From Flagellimonas aquimarina (GTDB lineage Bacteria > Bacteroidota > Bacteroidia > Flavobacteriales > Flavobacteriaceae), in assembly GCF_003149745.1 (NCBI RefSeq), contig NZ_QGEG01000007.1, forward strand, positions 383 through 40,518: DNA of 40,136 nucleotides, read 5' to 3'. Of the stretch, positions 32,075 through 40,136 are shown piece by piece. Position 1 is the stretch's first letter; the number at the start of each line of letters is the position of its first letter. Under the pieces are notes generated by a model. It was not told where the DNA came from. It was given only the letters and a program-made list of their open reading frames with translations, and made no database searches. The position numbers and the translations under genes are program-made.

Positions 32075-35000
32075 ATGAAGATGTTAGAGAAACAGGGATT
32101 ATATCTACCAGAATTTGAGCATGATAACTGTGGTGCAGGATTCATTTGTAGCTTAAAAGGAAAAAAGTCCAATGATATCATTCATAAGGCTCTAGAGATA
32201 CTGGATAAGCTAGAGCACCGAGGTGCAGTTAGCTCAGATGGCAAAACAGGCGATGGAGCCGGTATTCTAATTGATATTCCACATGACTTTTTTACAGAAG
32301 TATGTAAATTCGATTTACCTGAAGCTGGTGATTATGCAGTAAGCAACGTTTTTCTTCCACAAAAAGAAAATCAACGGAATTTCTGTATTTCAACTTTTGA
32401 AGAGAATATTGAAAAACAAGGATTGCGGTTATTGGGATGGCGCAATGCTCCTGTCAATCGCTCCATACCCGGAAGAATAGCTGCTGAGACCGAACCTTTT
32501 ATAAAACAAGTGTTTGTTGGCAGGGATGATTCTATTGATGATTTTCACTTTAACTTGAAGCTTTTCATTGCAAGAAAGATTACGGAACATACTATCATTA
32601 AAAGTAAACTTTCGCAGAGCCAGTTCTTTTACCTACCAAGTCTCTCCACCAAAATCATCATCTTCAAAGGACTTTTGGTTCCCTATGACATTAGCAGGTA
32701 TTACGAAGACCTTTTGGACCCAAGAGTAGTAACTCGTTTGGCACTGGTTCACCAGCGCTTTTCGACCAATACTTTTCCAACCTGGGATTTGGCACAGCCC
32801 TTTCGCTATATGTGCCATAATGGAGAAATAAATACCCTTAGAGGAAACGTATCTAGAATGCGTTCCAGAGAAGAGCTTTTAAAAAGTGATTGGTTTGGTG
32901 AGGATATTAAAAAAATACTTCCCGTGGTTTTACCAAGAAAGTCAGATTCCGCAAGCATGGATATGGTTGTAGAATTGCTATTGATGACAGGGCGCTCCCT
33001 GCCAGAAGTAATGATGATGCTAGTGCCAGAAGCTTGGGAGAAAAATACAGAAATGTCAGAATCCAAAAGGGCATTTTACGAATACAACTCCTGTGTAATG
33101 GAACCTTGGGACGGTCCCGCTTCAATCCCCTTTACGGATGGCAATTATATAGGTGCGGTTCTAGATAGAAATGGACTACGTCCATCCAGGTATTCCGTTA
33201 CCAAAAAAGGGTATGTAATCATGTCGTCAGAAACTGGAGTGGTTCAGTTGGAGCCAGAGGACATTGAATTTCATGGCCGATTAGAACCTGGAAAAATGTT
33301 CCTGGTAAATATGGAAGAAGGCCGTATAATCAATGATGAGGAAGTTAAAGAGGCTATTGCCAAAAAGCACCCTTATAAAAAATGGCTACAAAACAATCTT
33401 GTTCACCTAAAGGACATTCCTTATAATGATTGTCCCGTTTTTTATGGAGAGTTTCCTATTGAAACCAGAAGAGCTGCTTTCGGCTACACCTTAGAGGATA
33501 TAAACACTATTATTTTGCCAATGGCAAAATATGCCAAAGAACCTATCGGTTCTATGGGTTCAGACACACCAATAGCAGTCTTGTCCGAGCGTCCTCAACT
33601 TATCTACAATTATTTTAAACAATTATTTGCACAGGTTACCAATCCGCCTTTGGATGGGATTAGAGAGGAATTGATTACGGATATCAGTTTAACACTTGGT
33701 AGCGACCAAAATATTTTTGACACATCAGGGCATCACTGCAGAAAACTAAAGATTCAGAATCCTGTTATCTCCAAAGAAGATTTGGATAAGATTAAAAACT
33801 ACGATGCCAGTCCAGACTACAAGGTGGTCTCCATTTCCATTCTGTATGAAATTTCAAAAGGGCATAATGGGTTAGAAGAAGCCCTGGACACAATTTTGCA
33901 TAAAGCCTCATCCGCAATAGATGAAGGGGCCAACATTATCATTTTATCAGATAGAATGGTCAGCACAGAAATGGCGGCGATTCCTGCCCTACTAGCTTGC
34001 TCCTATGTAAACAGCGGGCTTAGCAAATTAGGAAAGCGCTCCAAGCTTAGTATCATCATTGAATCTGCAGAGCCTAGGGAAGTGCACCATTTTGCTCTAC
34101 TTTTTGGCTTTGGTGCTAGTGCCATAAACCCCTATTTAGTTAATGAAATCATAGGCGAACAAATTGAAGAAAATGACATTACAGAATACACTTTTGATGA
34201 GGCTATAAAAAACTACAATAAAGCTATAGGAAAGGGAATATTAAAAGTGATGAACAAAATTGGAATCTCAACATTGAATTCTTACAGAGGTTCTCAATTA
34301 TTCGAATGCATAGGCATAAATACCAAGGTAGTTGACAAATACTTTCCTAATACGCCAACACGTATTCAGGGAATAGGTTTGTATGAAATTGAAAAGGAGG
34401 TAGCAAAACGCCACAAAAAAGCATTCAAAACTCAGGAGTTAGCAGCTAATCTTGATATTGAGATTGGCGGAGAGTATCGTTGGAGAAGGGATGGTGAAAA
34501 ACATATGTTCAATCCATTAAGTATTGCCAAACTTCAAAAATCGGTACGCAATAACGAGCCGGATACTTATAAAGAGTATTCCAAATTGGTTAATGAGCAA
34601 TCAAAAAACTTGATGACCATCCGCGGGTTGTTTGAATTTTCAAACTATGACCCAATTCCAATTGAGGAAGTAGAACCATGGACCGAAATTGTAAAAAGAT
34701 TCAAGACCGGTGCCATGTCCTACGGAAGCATAAGTAAGGAAGCCCATGAAAATTTAGCGATTGCCATGAACCGAATTGGTGGAAAGAGCAACTCTGGTGA
34801 AGGCGGAGAAGATTCGGCTCGTTTTTATAAAAATCAAACAGGAGACTGGAAAAACAGTGCTATTAAACAAGTAGCTTCAGGTAGGTTTGGGGTAACCTCC
34901 AACTATTTGACCAATGCTAAAGAAATTCAAATTAAAATGGCCCAAGGGGCCAAACCAGGCGAAGGTGGACAACTGCCAGGTCCAAAGGTGAATCCTGCAA

Positions 35001-36583
35001 TTGCAAAAACTAGAAATTCCACACCATATGTAGGCTTAATTTCTCCGCCGCCGCATCATGATATTTACTCCATTGAAGATTTGTCCCAATTAATTTACGA
35101 TTTAAAATCAGCCAATAGGGACGCTCGAGTCAATGTGAAGCTTGTATCCGAGGTGGGTGTAGGAACTGTTGCTGCAGGTGTTTCAAAAGCTAAGGCAGAT
35201 GTAATCCTGATATCTGGCTTTGATGGAGGTACAGGAGCATCACCTCTTACATCATTAAAACATGCAGGGCTTCCATGGGAACTAGGAATTGCCGAGGCAC
35301 AACAGACTTTAGTTTTAAACGATTTAAGAAACCGCATAGTTTTAGAATGTGACGGACAACTGAAAACAGGTAGAGATGTTGCCATAGCTTGCCTATTAGG
35401 AGCAGAAGAATTCGGATTTGCAACAGCTCCTTTGGTAGCCTCTGGTTGTATAATGATGCGTGTATGCCATCTAAATACATGCCCAGTGGGCATTGCTACT
35501 CAAAATCCAGAACTTCGTAAGAAATTCAAGGGTAAACCGGAACATGTAGTTAATTACATGTATTTTGTTGCTCAGGAACTTAGAGAGATCATGGCTAAAC
35601 TTGGCTTTAGAACCATTGATGAAATGGTAGGTCAAGTCCAAAAACTAGACAGAAAAAAGGCCATTGAGCACTACAAAGCAGCTGGTATTGATTTAAGCCC
35701 AATATTATATCAAGTGGATGTTCCGGAAGGAACTAAATTCCATAATACTCAAAAGCAAGTTCATAGCATTGAGAAATCCGTGGAATTTGATATTATAGCC
35801 CAAGCACATCCCGCTTTGTTCAGAAAAGAAAAGATTTCCTTGGATTTCCCCATTTACAATACAGATCGTGCGGTTGGAGCCATTATCAGTAATGAAGTCT
35901 CTAAGATTTATGGGGCAGATGGACTGCCAGAAAACACTTTAAAACTCAATTTTACAGGTTCGGCCGGGCAGAGTTTTGGCGCTTTTGCTACAAAAGGACT
36001 TACAATGGTTGTTAACGGAAACACCAATGACTATTTAGGAAAGGGGCTTTCCGGAGCAAAACTTATCATCAAAGTACCTTATAAATCCACACTAAAACCA
36101 GAAGATAACATCATAACCGGAAATGTTACTTTGTATGGCGCCACCTCGGGAGAATCATATATAAACGGGAAAGCAGGCGAACGTTTCTGTGTAAGAAATT
36201 CAGGAGCAAAAGCAGTAGTAGAAGGTATTGGTGATCATGGCTGTGAATACATGACAGGAGGTGTTGCAGTAATTTTAGGAGCCGTTGGAAGAAACTTTGG
36301 CGCGGGAATGAGTGGTGGAATTGCATATGTTTTTGACAAGGACAATTCTTTTGAGAAAAGATGCAATGGCGAAACATTAAATCTACTGCCAGTTGAAGAA
36401 GATATTGATATTAAGCAGTTAGAAGAGCTCATTGAAAACCATTACAATGCTACATTGAGTCCATTAGCACAGTATATTCTAGAAAACTGGGAAGAATGCT
36501 TACCTAAATTTGTGAAAGTTTTTCCAGAAGAATACCGTCAAGCATTAATACGATTAGAAAAAGAAAAATTGCAAACCTTATAA
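32075..36583 (+). CDS. gltB: Glutamate synthase (GOGAT), large/alpha subunit
   Basis: This 1502-residue enzyme makes glutamate from glutamine and 2-oxoglutarate. The class-II amidotransferase domain begins at C19 (DNCGAGFI), implying removal of an 18-residue propeptide. It contains the expected [10 protein letters not shown] and [12 protein letters not shown]. The central and FMN-binding regions have [38 protein letters not shown] and [11 protein letters not shown] 3Fe-4S cluster is carried by C1125, C1131 and C1136. The C-terminal glutamine-tunnel (GXGXG) domain follows. The ATG at 32075 is chosen, although the ATG at 32081 (MLEKQG) is equally plausible. It is followed by gltD after 8 bp. 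Confidence 0.97.
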   Translation: MKMLEKQGLYLPEFEHDNCGAGFICSLKGKKSNDIIHKALEILDKLEHRGAVSSDGKTGDGAGILIDIPHDFFTEVCKFDLPEAGDYAVSNVFLPQKENQRNFCISTFEENIEKQGLRLLGWRNAPVNRSIPGRIAAETEPFIKQVFVGRDDSIDDFHFNLKLFIARKITEHTIIKSKLSQSQFFYLPSLSTKIIIFKGLLVPYDISRYYEDLLDPRVVTRLALVHQRFSTNTFPTWDLAQPFRYMCHNGEINTLRGNVSRMRSREELLKSDWFGEDIKKILPVVLPRKSDSASMDMVVELLLMTGRSLPEVMMMLVPEAWEKNTEMSESKRAFYEYNSCVMEPWDGPASIPFTDGNYIGAVLDRNGLRPSRYSVTKKGYVIMSSETGVVQLEPEDIEFHGRLEPGKMFLVNMEEGRIINDEEVKEAIAKKHPYKKWLQNNLVHLKDIPYNDCPVFYGEFPIETRRAAFGYTLEDINTIILPMAKYAKEPIGSMGSDTPIAVLSERPQLIYNYFKQLFAQVTNPPLDGIREELITDISLTLGSDQNIFDTSGHHCRKLKIQNPVISKEDLDKIKNYDASPDYKVVSISILYEISKGHNGLEEALDTILHKASSAIDEGANIIILSDRMVSTEMAAIPALLACSYVNSGLSKLGKRSKLSIIIESAEPREVHHFALLFGFGASAINPYLVNEIIGEQIEENDITEYTFDEAIKNYNKAIGKGILKVMNKIGISTLNSYRGSQLFECIGINTKVVDKYFPNTPTRIQGIGLYEIEKEVAKRHKKAFKTQELAANLDIEIGGEYRWRRDGEKHMFNPLSIAKLQKSVRNNEPDTYKEYSKLVNEQSKNLMTIRGLFEFSNYDPIPIEEVEPWTEIVKRFKTGAMSYGSISKEAHENLAIAMNRIGGKSNSGEGGEDSARFYKNQTGDWKNSAIKQVASGRFGVTSNYLTNAKEIQIKMAQGAKPGEGGQLPGPKVNPAIAKTRNSTPYVGLISPPPHHDIYSIEDLSQLIYDLKSANRDARVNVKLVSEVGVGTVAAGVSKAKADVILISGFDGGTGASPLTSLKHAGLPWELGIAEAQQTLVLNDLRNRIVLECDGQLKTGRDVAIACLLGAEEFGFATAPLVASGCIMMRVCHLNTCPVGIATQNPELRKKFKGKPEHVVNYMYFVAQELREIMAKLGFRTIDEMVGQVQKLDRKKAIEHYKAAGIDLSPILYQVDVPEGTKFHNTQKQVHSIEKSVEFDIIAQAHPALFRKEKISLDFPIYNTDRAVGAIISNEVSKIYGADGLPENTLKLNFTGSAGQSFGAFATKGLTMVVNGNTNDYLGKGLSGAKLIIKVPYKSTLKPEDNIITGNVTLYGATSGESYINGKAGERFCVRNSGAKAVVEGIGDHGCEYMTGGVAVILGAVGRNFGAGMSGGIAYVFDKDNSFEKRCNGETLNLLPVEEDIDIKQLEELIENHYNATLSPLAQYILENWEECLPKFVKVFPEEYRQALIRLEKEKLQTL

Positions 36584-36591
36584 GTTGAGCC

Positions 36592-38058
36592 ATGGGAAAG
36601 ACTACTGGATTTATGGAGTTTGACAGGAAAATAGAGACCTATGCTCCTGTTAAAGAAAGAATCAAAAACTATAAGGAATTTACAATACCCTTAAAAGAAA
36701 ATGAATTAAAAGACCAAGGTGCAAGGTGTATGGACTGTGGCATTCCGTTTTGTCATAGCGGTTGTCCATTAGGTAACCTTATCCCTGACTTTAACGATGC
36801 CGTGTATCAGGGCAAGTGGGAAAAAGCCACCAAAATTCTTCATTCAACTAATAACTTTCCAGAATTTACAGGCAGGTTATGCCCTGCACCATGTGAAGAA
36901 GCCTGTGTATTGGGGATTAATGAGGATCCAGTATCTATTGAAAACATTGAGAAAAACATAGTAGAAACAGCATTTAAAAATGGGTGGATCAAACCTGAAC
37001 TTCCAATAAAAAGAACCGGTAAAAAAGTAGCTGTCGTAGGTTCCGGACCTGCGGGCCTTGCTGCTGCACAACAATTGAACCGAGCAGGGCATTCTGTTAC
37101 AGTTTTAGAACGTGATGAAAAAATTGGCGGGCTATTGCGTTATGGAATTCCTGACTTTAAAATGGAAAAGCATATAATTGACAGGCGGCTAGAAGTAATG
37201 AAAAAGGAAGGTATCGTCTTCAAAACCAGTGTTCATGTGGGAATCGATGTTACTGCCGATGAACTCCAAAAAGAATTTGATAGCATTGTGCTTTGTGGTG
37301 GTGCTACCGTTAGAAGAAGTCTTCCCATACCGGGCTCTGATCTAAAAGGTGTTGTACAAGCAATGGATTTTCTTCCACAGAACAATAGAAAAGTAGATGG
37401 CATTCCCTACGCCGGTGAGGAGCTTTCTGCGAAAGGAAAAAAAGTTATTGTTATTGGTGGTGGAGACACTGGCTCTGATTGTATTGGCACTTCAATTCGT
37501 CATGGAGCAGTTTCGGTAACGAATTTTGAGATTATGCCCAAATCAACCACAACCAGACCGGAGGGGCAACCTTGGCCTTTCTGGCCCATGAGGCTAAGAA
37601 CAAGTTCTTCTCACAAGGAAGGTGCCGAGCGCGTTTTTAGTATTTCGACCAAAAAATTTGTGGGTGATGAGAAAGGCAATTTAAAAGGTCTGGTCACTTC
37701 TGAAGTATACTGGGAAAAAAAGCAAGGACAACGACCTGCCCTTAAAGAAGTGGAAGGAACAGAAAAAGAATGGGAATGTGATTTGGCCCTTCTTGCGCTT
37801 GGATTCACAGGTTCGGAAACGACAATAGCGGACCAATTAGGATTGAAGATGGACGCAAGAACCAATATCAATGCCTCTACCAAGGATTATAAAACTAACA
37901 TTCCCGGTGTTTTTGTTGCAGGTGATCAAAGAAGGGGGCAATCTCTAATAGTTTGGGCCATATCCGAAGGAAGAGAAGCGGCCCATCATGTGGACAACTT
38001 CTTAATGGGGAAATCTAACTTACCTTTAAAAGGTGATGGTGATTTACCAAGAGTTTAA
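36592..38058 (+). CDS. gltD: Glutamate synthase, small/beta subunit
   Basis: This 488-residue subunit passes electrons from NAD(P)H through FAD and 4Fe-4S clusters to GltB. N-terminal Cys clusters are seen in GARCMDCGIPFCHSGCPLGN and GRLCPAPCEEACVLG. The FAD site is VAVVGSGPAGLAAAQQL and the NADPH site is VIVIGGGDTGSDCIG. The C-terminal GVFVAGDQRRGQSLIVWAIS is the second FAD motif. Length is normal. It is translated just after gltB (8-bp gap), so the two form an operon. Confidence 0.97.
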   Translation: MGKTTGFMEFDRKIETYAPVKERIKNYKEFTIPLKENELKDQGARCMDCGIPFCHSGCPLGNLIPDFNDAVYQGKWEKATKILHSTNNFPEFTGRLCPAPCEEACVLGINEDPVSIENIEKNIVETAFKNGWIKPELPIKRTGKKVAVVGSGPAGLAAAQQLNRAGHSVTVLERDEKIGGLLRYGIPDFKMEKHIIDRRLEVMKKEGIVFKTSVHVGIDVTADELQKEFDSIVLCGGATVRRSLPIPGSDLKGVVQAMDFLPQNNRKVDGIPYAGEELSAKGKKVIVIGGGDTGSDCIGTSIRHGAVSVTNFEIMPKSTTTRPEGQPWPFWPMRLRTSSSHKEGAERVFSISTKKFVGDEKGNLKGLVTSEVYWEKKQGQRPALKEVEGTEKEWECDLALLALGFTGSETTIADQLGLKMDARTNINASTKDYKTNIPGVFVAGDQRRGQSLIVWAISEGREAAHHVDNFLMGKSNLPLKGDGDLPRV

Positions 38059-38087
38059 ATATTAATACCCAACCAAACCCTTTATAG

Positions 38088-38121
38088 AAAACTCCCCAAA
38101 GAACTATTTTGGGGAGTTTTT
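38088..38121 (+). terminator. Terminator after gltD, shared with the convergent gene
   Basis: A 13-bp stem AAAACTCCCCAAA with TTTGGGGAGTTTT (loop 38101-38107) ends in T-rich DNA on both strands. It should stop gltBD transcripts and the convergent beta-helix gene. Confidence 0.88.
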
Positions 38122-38129
38122 GTTTCCAA

Positions 38130-39863
38130 TCATCTAATTACCAAACGGTGAACTTCAGTTTCTTCGGATGTGATCAATTTTAAAAAATACAGTCCAGGAG
38201 TGTATTCTTCCACATTAAAGGAAGCTCCCATTTTATAGTTGCCTGCATGAATAATTCTTCCATCAGCAGTTATCAATTGGATCACCACATCTTCATAACT
38301 ACTGTTTTCCAATCTAAAAGAAGAACTTGTGGGGTTTGGATAAAACAAGGTTTGTGCTTGTTTCTCGATAAGAACATCAAACAATTCAACATCTTCAGGC
38401 AATTGTGCTTTTAGAGAGGTTCCGCTAGACTGAAATTCATATGCTCCCACATCAAAGGCACTACCAGAAGGTCTTGATGCGTTGTCCATATCAAACGTTA
38501 CCCCCCAAGAAGTAACACTTGAACCCACATCAACCACATCTGAACCAGCAGAAGAAGGCCTATAATCATTATTCAAGACATCCATTAACCCTAAAGTATC
38601 TATTTGACGGGTCATAATGTTTGAATAGATGTTGGCTAACAAACTGTCCCTTGTATCCCGTTCATTAAAGTCAAAATAACTTTCCTGATTTTGTTTCCAA
38701 GTATTGCCTCCTTCAAAATCATATCCAGGATCAACTACTAGGTTATTTACAAAGTATGAAGGAACCTCGCTTTGATTTTTATACAAATCTGCTGGATCTA
38801 CTGGGTGTAATACTGTAGTATTATAATGCACGCCAGCTCTTTCTGGCTCTACTATTGTATTGTTTGCTACATAATAACCCTCATTTAAATCTTCAAACTC
38901 ATGTCTGTTATGAAGAAAGATTCCATGCATTTTAGGTTTTACAAACACATTGTTATAAACCTTTGTACCGCTCTCGCCATTAATTATCTGCATTCCCCAC
39001 CCTTTTTCCAAAGGGCCATTTACCACATGATTATTATAGACTTCATAAGCGCCTCCACCTATGCTCATGGCAAAGGCTTGTCCCCAATTCCCTCTGGTAC
39101 CATAATCATAAATGGTATTGTCTCTCACCTTGCTATTAATATGAGCCAAATTCAACTGAATAGCGTCCCAACCAGTATCTTCAACCACGTTATGGTGTAT
39201 GTCAACATTTTCCAACCAATGCCCATAGACCTCTGTACCACCACAGTTTCTCCCTGAATCTAATTTATATCCCAGGGTAAATCCAATATAAATTCCCTCA
39301 CCATGTGTATTATGAATATAATTATGGTGAATGTTCAAATTTTTCATTACAAAGCCGTTAACCCTCCATGTATCAGGATTGTTACAATCGGGATCCGTCT
39401 TTGCCATTAAACCTGCAAAACCAGCATGCGCAACTTCTATATGATCTATTTCTACGTCCGTACTAAGAGCACTTAAAACCATGCCCATAGCCCAAGGACC
39501 AGTTCCTTCTATCTTAATTCCATAATTATGGTTAACGTCTCCTGTACCTGTTAAATGAATATACTTACTGTTTTTAAACTCCAATGCTGAATAGGCGGTT
39601 TCGTTAAGAACAACTTGCCCTCCGCAATTCTTAAATGTTATTGGGTTTGATGCTGTTCCTTCAAAATCATAAAAGCGTATGCCGGCATAATTCCCTGCTG
39701 GTATGCAGATTGTATCTCCAGGAGAGTAGCTAACATTGGATGCCCAGACTAGGTTTAAAGTTGTAGATGACAACCCAGAAAGAGTAACATCACAATTACA
39801 AGATTGTGATTTTACGGTAAGGGTTACCACAAAAAGTGTGACAAAAAGTAATTGTTTCCTCAT
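38130..39863 (-). CDS. Secreted right-handed parallel beta-helix protein with T9SS type A sorting domain
   Basis: This 577-residue protein has a signal peptide (MRKQLLFVTLFVVTLTVKSQ). A long parallel beta-helix follows, seen as repeated Asn/His-rich rungs such as NLNIHHNYIHN, DIHHNVVEDT, VRDNTIYDYG, VYNNHVVNG, VYNNVFVKP and VANNTIV (about residues 100-340). The C-terminal ~75 residues (LFYPNPTSSSFRLE to EVHRLVIR) form a T9SS type A domain. Beta-helix proteins of this kind include polysaccharide lyases and hydrolases, but I see no specific catalytic motif, so the enzymatic role is unassigned. It should be exported to the cell surface or outside. Confidence 0.86.
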   Translation of the reverse strand: MRKQLLFVTLFVVTLTVKSQSCNCDVTLSGLSSTTLNLVWASNVSYSPGDTICIPAGNYAGIRFYDFEGTASNPITFKNCGGQVVLNETAYSALEFKNSKYIHLTGTGDVNHNYGIKIEGTGPWAMGMVLSALSTDVEIDHIEVAHAGFAGLMAKTDPDCNNPDTWRVNGFVMKNLNIHHNYIHNTHGEGIYIGFTLGYKLDSGRNCGGTEVYGHWLENVDIHHNVVEDTGWDAIQLNLAHINSKVRDNTIYDYGTRGNWGQAFAMSIGGGAYEVYNNHVVNGPLEKGWGMQIINGESGTKVYNNVFVKPKMHGIFLHNRHEFEDLNEGYYVANNTIVEPERAGVHYNTTVLHPVDPADLYKNQSEVPSYFVNNLVVDPGYDFEGGNTWKQNQESYFDFNERDTRDSLLANIYSNIMTRQIDTLGLMDVLNNDYRPSSAGSDVVDVGSSVTSWGVTFDMDNASRPSGSAFDVGAYEFQSSGTSLKAQLPEDVELFDVLIEKQAQTLFYPNPTSSSFRLENSSYEDVVIQLITADGRIIHAGNYKMGASFNVEEYTPGLYFLKLITSEETEVHRLVIR

Positions 39864-40045
39864 ATTATATAGTCTTAATGGTTACAAATTCAAAACCATA
39901 GCAAATCCGTTACATATTGTTAATACATGCGGGTTATTGAAACAAATTCATGTGAGGCATTCAAATATAAGAATTTGTAAGTTAATTCCTACTTTTAAAA
40001 TAGTGTTGGTTGTGAAGAAAAGAAGAAAAAAGCTAAAAACAAAAA

Positions 40046-40073
40046 AACGCCCTTTACGTTTGTAAAGGGCGTT
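40046..40073 (-). terminator. rRNA operon terminator
   Basis: A 12-bp stem AACGCCCTTTAC/GTAAAGGGCGTT with a 4-base loop is followed on the minus strand by a T7 run, a few bases beyond the 5S rRNA 3' end. Confidence 0.9.
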
Positions 40074-40080
40074 CAAGGAA

Positions 40081-40136
40081 GGCGGCGACCTACTCTCCCA
40101 CTTGGTATAGCAGTACCATCGGCGCAAACGGGCTTA
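40081..40136 (-). rRNA. rrf: 5S ribosomal RNA, 3' half (cut by window edge)
   Basis: The minus strand has the 5S 3' half: a GATGGTACTGC block, then GTGGGAGAGTAGGTCGCCGCC at the end. The 5' half and the rest of the rRNA operon (23S, 16S) lie beyond the right edge. The exact 3' end could be a few bases further left (to ~40077). Confidence 0.92.

Noticed and set aside
35095..35493. 132-codon minus-strand frame opposite gltB
   Set aside because: Lies opposite the conserved FMN and Fe-S region of GltB and has no independent support.
39736..40065. 109-codon plus-strand frame near the right edge
   Set aside because: It overlaps the beta-helix gene and runs into the rRNA terminator, with a lysine-rich end from A-runs.
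1..40136. CRISPR array, insertion sequence, prophage or transposase
   Set aside because: No regularly spaced repeats, transposase or integrase motifs or phage genes were seen on reading both strands.

Overview
The window looks like chromosome of a member of the Flavobacteriaceae, probably a marine one. Intergenic DNA is AT-rich and some upstream regions carry the Bacteroidota -7 box TAnnTTTG. The gene content is typical of the family: a GldJ-type gliding lipoprotein, the PorV shuttle of the type IX secretion system (T9SS), proteins ending in T9SS type A sorting domains, a SusC/SusD pair, an ExbB/ExbD/TonB-like cluster and a NhaD antiporter. Genus cannot be fixed without 16S; only the 3' half of a 5S rRNA is present, at the right edge.

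Layout. 1-305: tail of a secreted T9SS cargo protein. 400-2070 (-): PafA-like alkaline phosphatase. 2189-3693 (+): MlaE/MlaF-type lipid ABC transporter. 3719-6900 (-): DUF389 membrane protein, mannose-1-phosphate guanylyltransferase and a SprT-like metalloprotein. 7037-7705 (+): methyltransferase. 7709-9465 (-): short-chain dehydrogenase and M28 lipoprotein peptidase. 9562-13990 (-): pyruvate dehydrogenase E2 and E1-alpha, cytidine deaminase and PorV. 14393-17870 (+): GldJ, MurF and a DCC-family thiol protein. 17877-25705 (-): two tRNA-Val genes (GAC and TAC) bracketing a QueD-like enzyme, a SusC/SusD/lipoprotein operon and a small AraC-type regulator. 25772-28950 (-): FolC, TonB-like protein, ExbD and ExbB. 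29008-30393 (-): NhaD. 30619-31761 (+): acyl-CoA dehydrogenase. 32075-38058 (+): glutamate synthase GltB/GltD. 38130-39863 (-): secreted parallel beta-helix protein with a T9SS tail. 40046-40136 (-): end of an rRNA operon and its terminator.

How it fits together. Most genes are housekeeping: central carbon (PDH), nitrogen assimilation (GOGAT), cell wall (MurF), folate (FolC), nucleotide salvage (Cdd) and envelope lipid transport. The envelope theme is strong. PorV and GldJ serve secretion and gliding, ExbB/ExbD/TonB energise outer-membrane transporters such as the SusC here, and NhaD maintains ion gradients. The accessory part is the SusC/D locus (18.5-25.4 kb), which has no degradative enzyme beside it, so its substrate cannot be read from context.

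The most notable absence is porU. In Flavobacterium johnsoniae it lies between gldJ and porV, but here those two genes are divergent and separated by only about 400 bp, with short AGCGTTTA repeats in the gap. I found no CRISPR array, insertion sequence, prophage or clearly novel defence or biosynthetic system. Most of the window is ordinary core genome.
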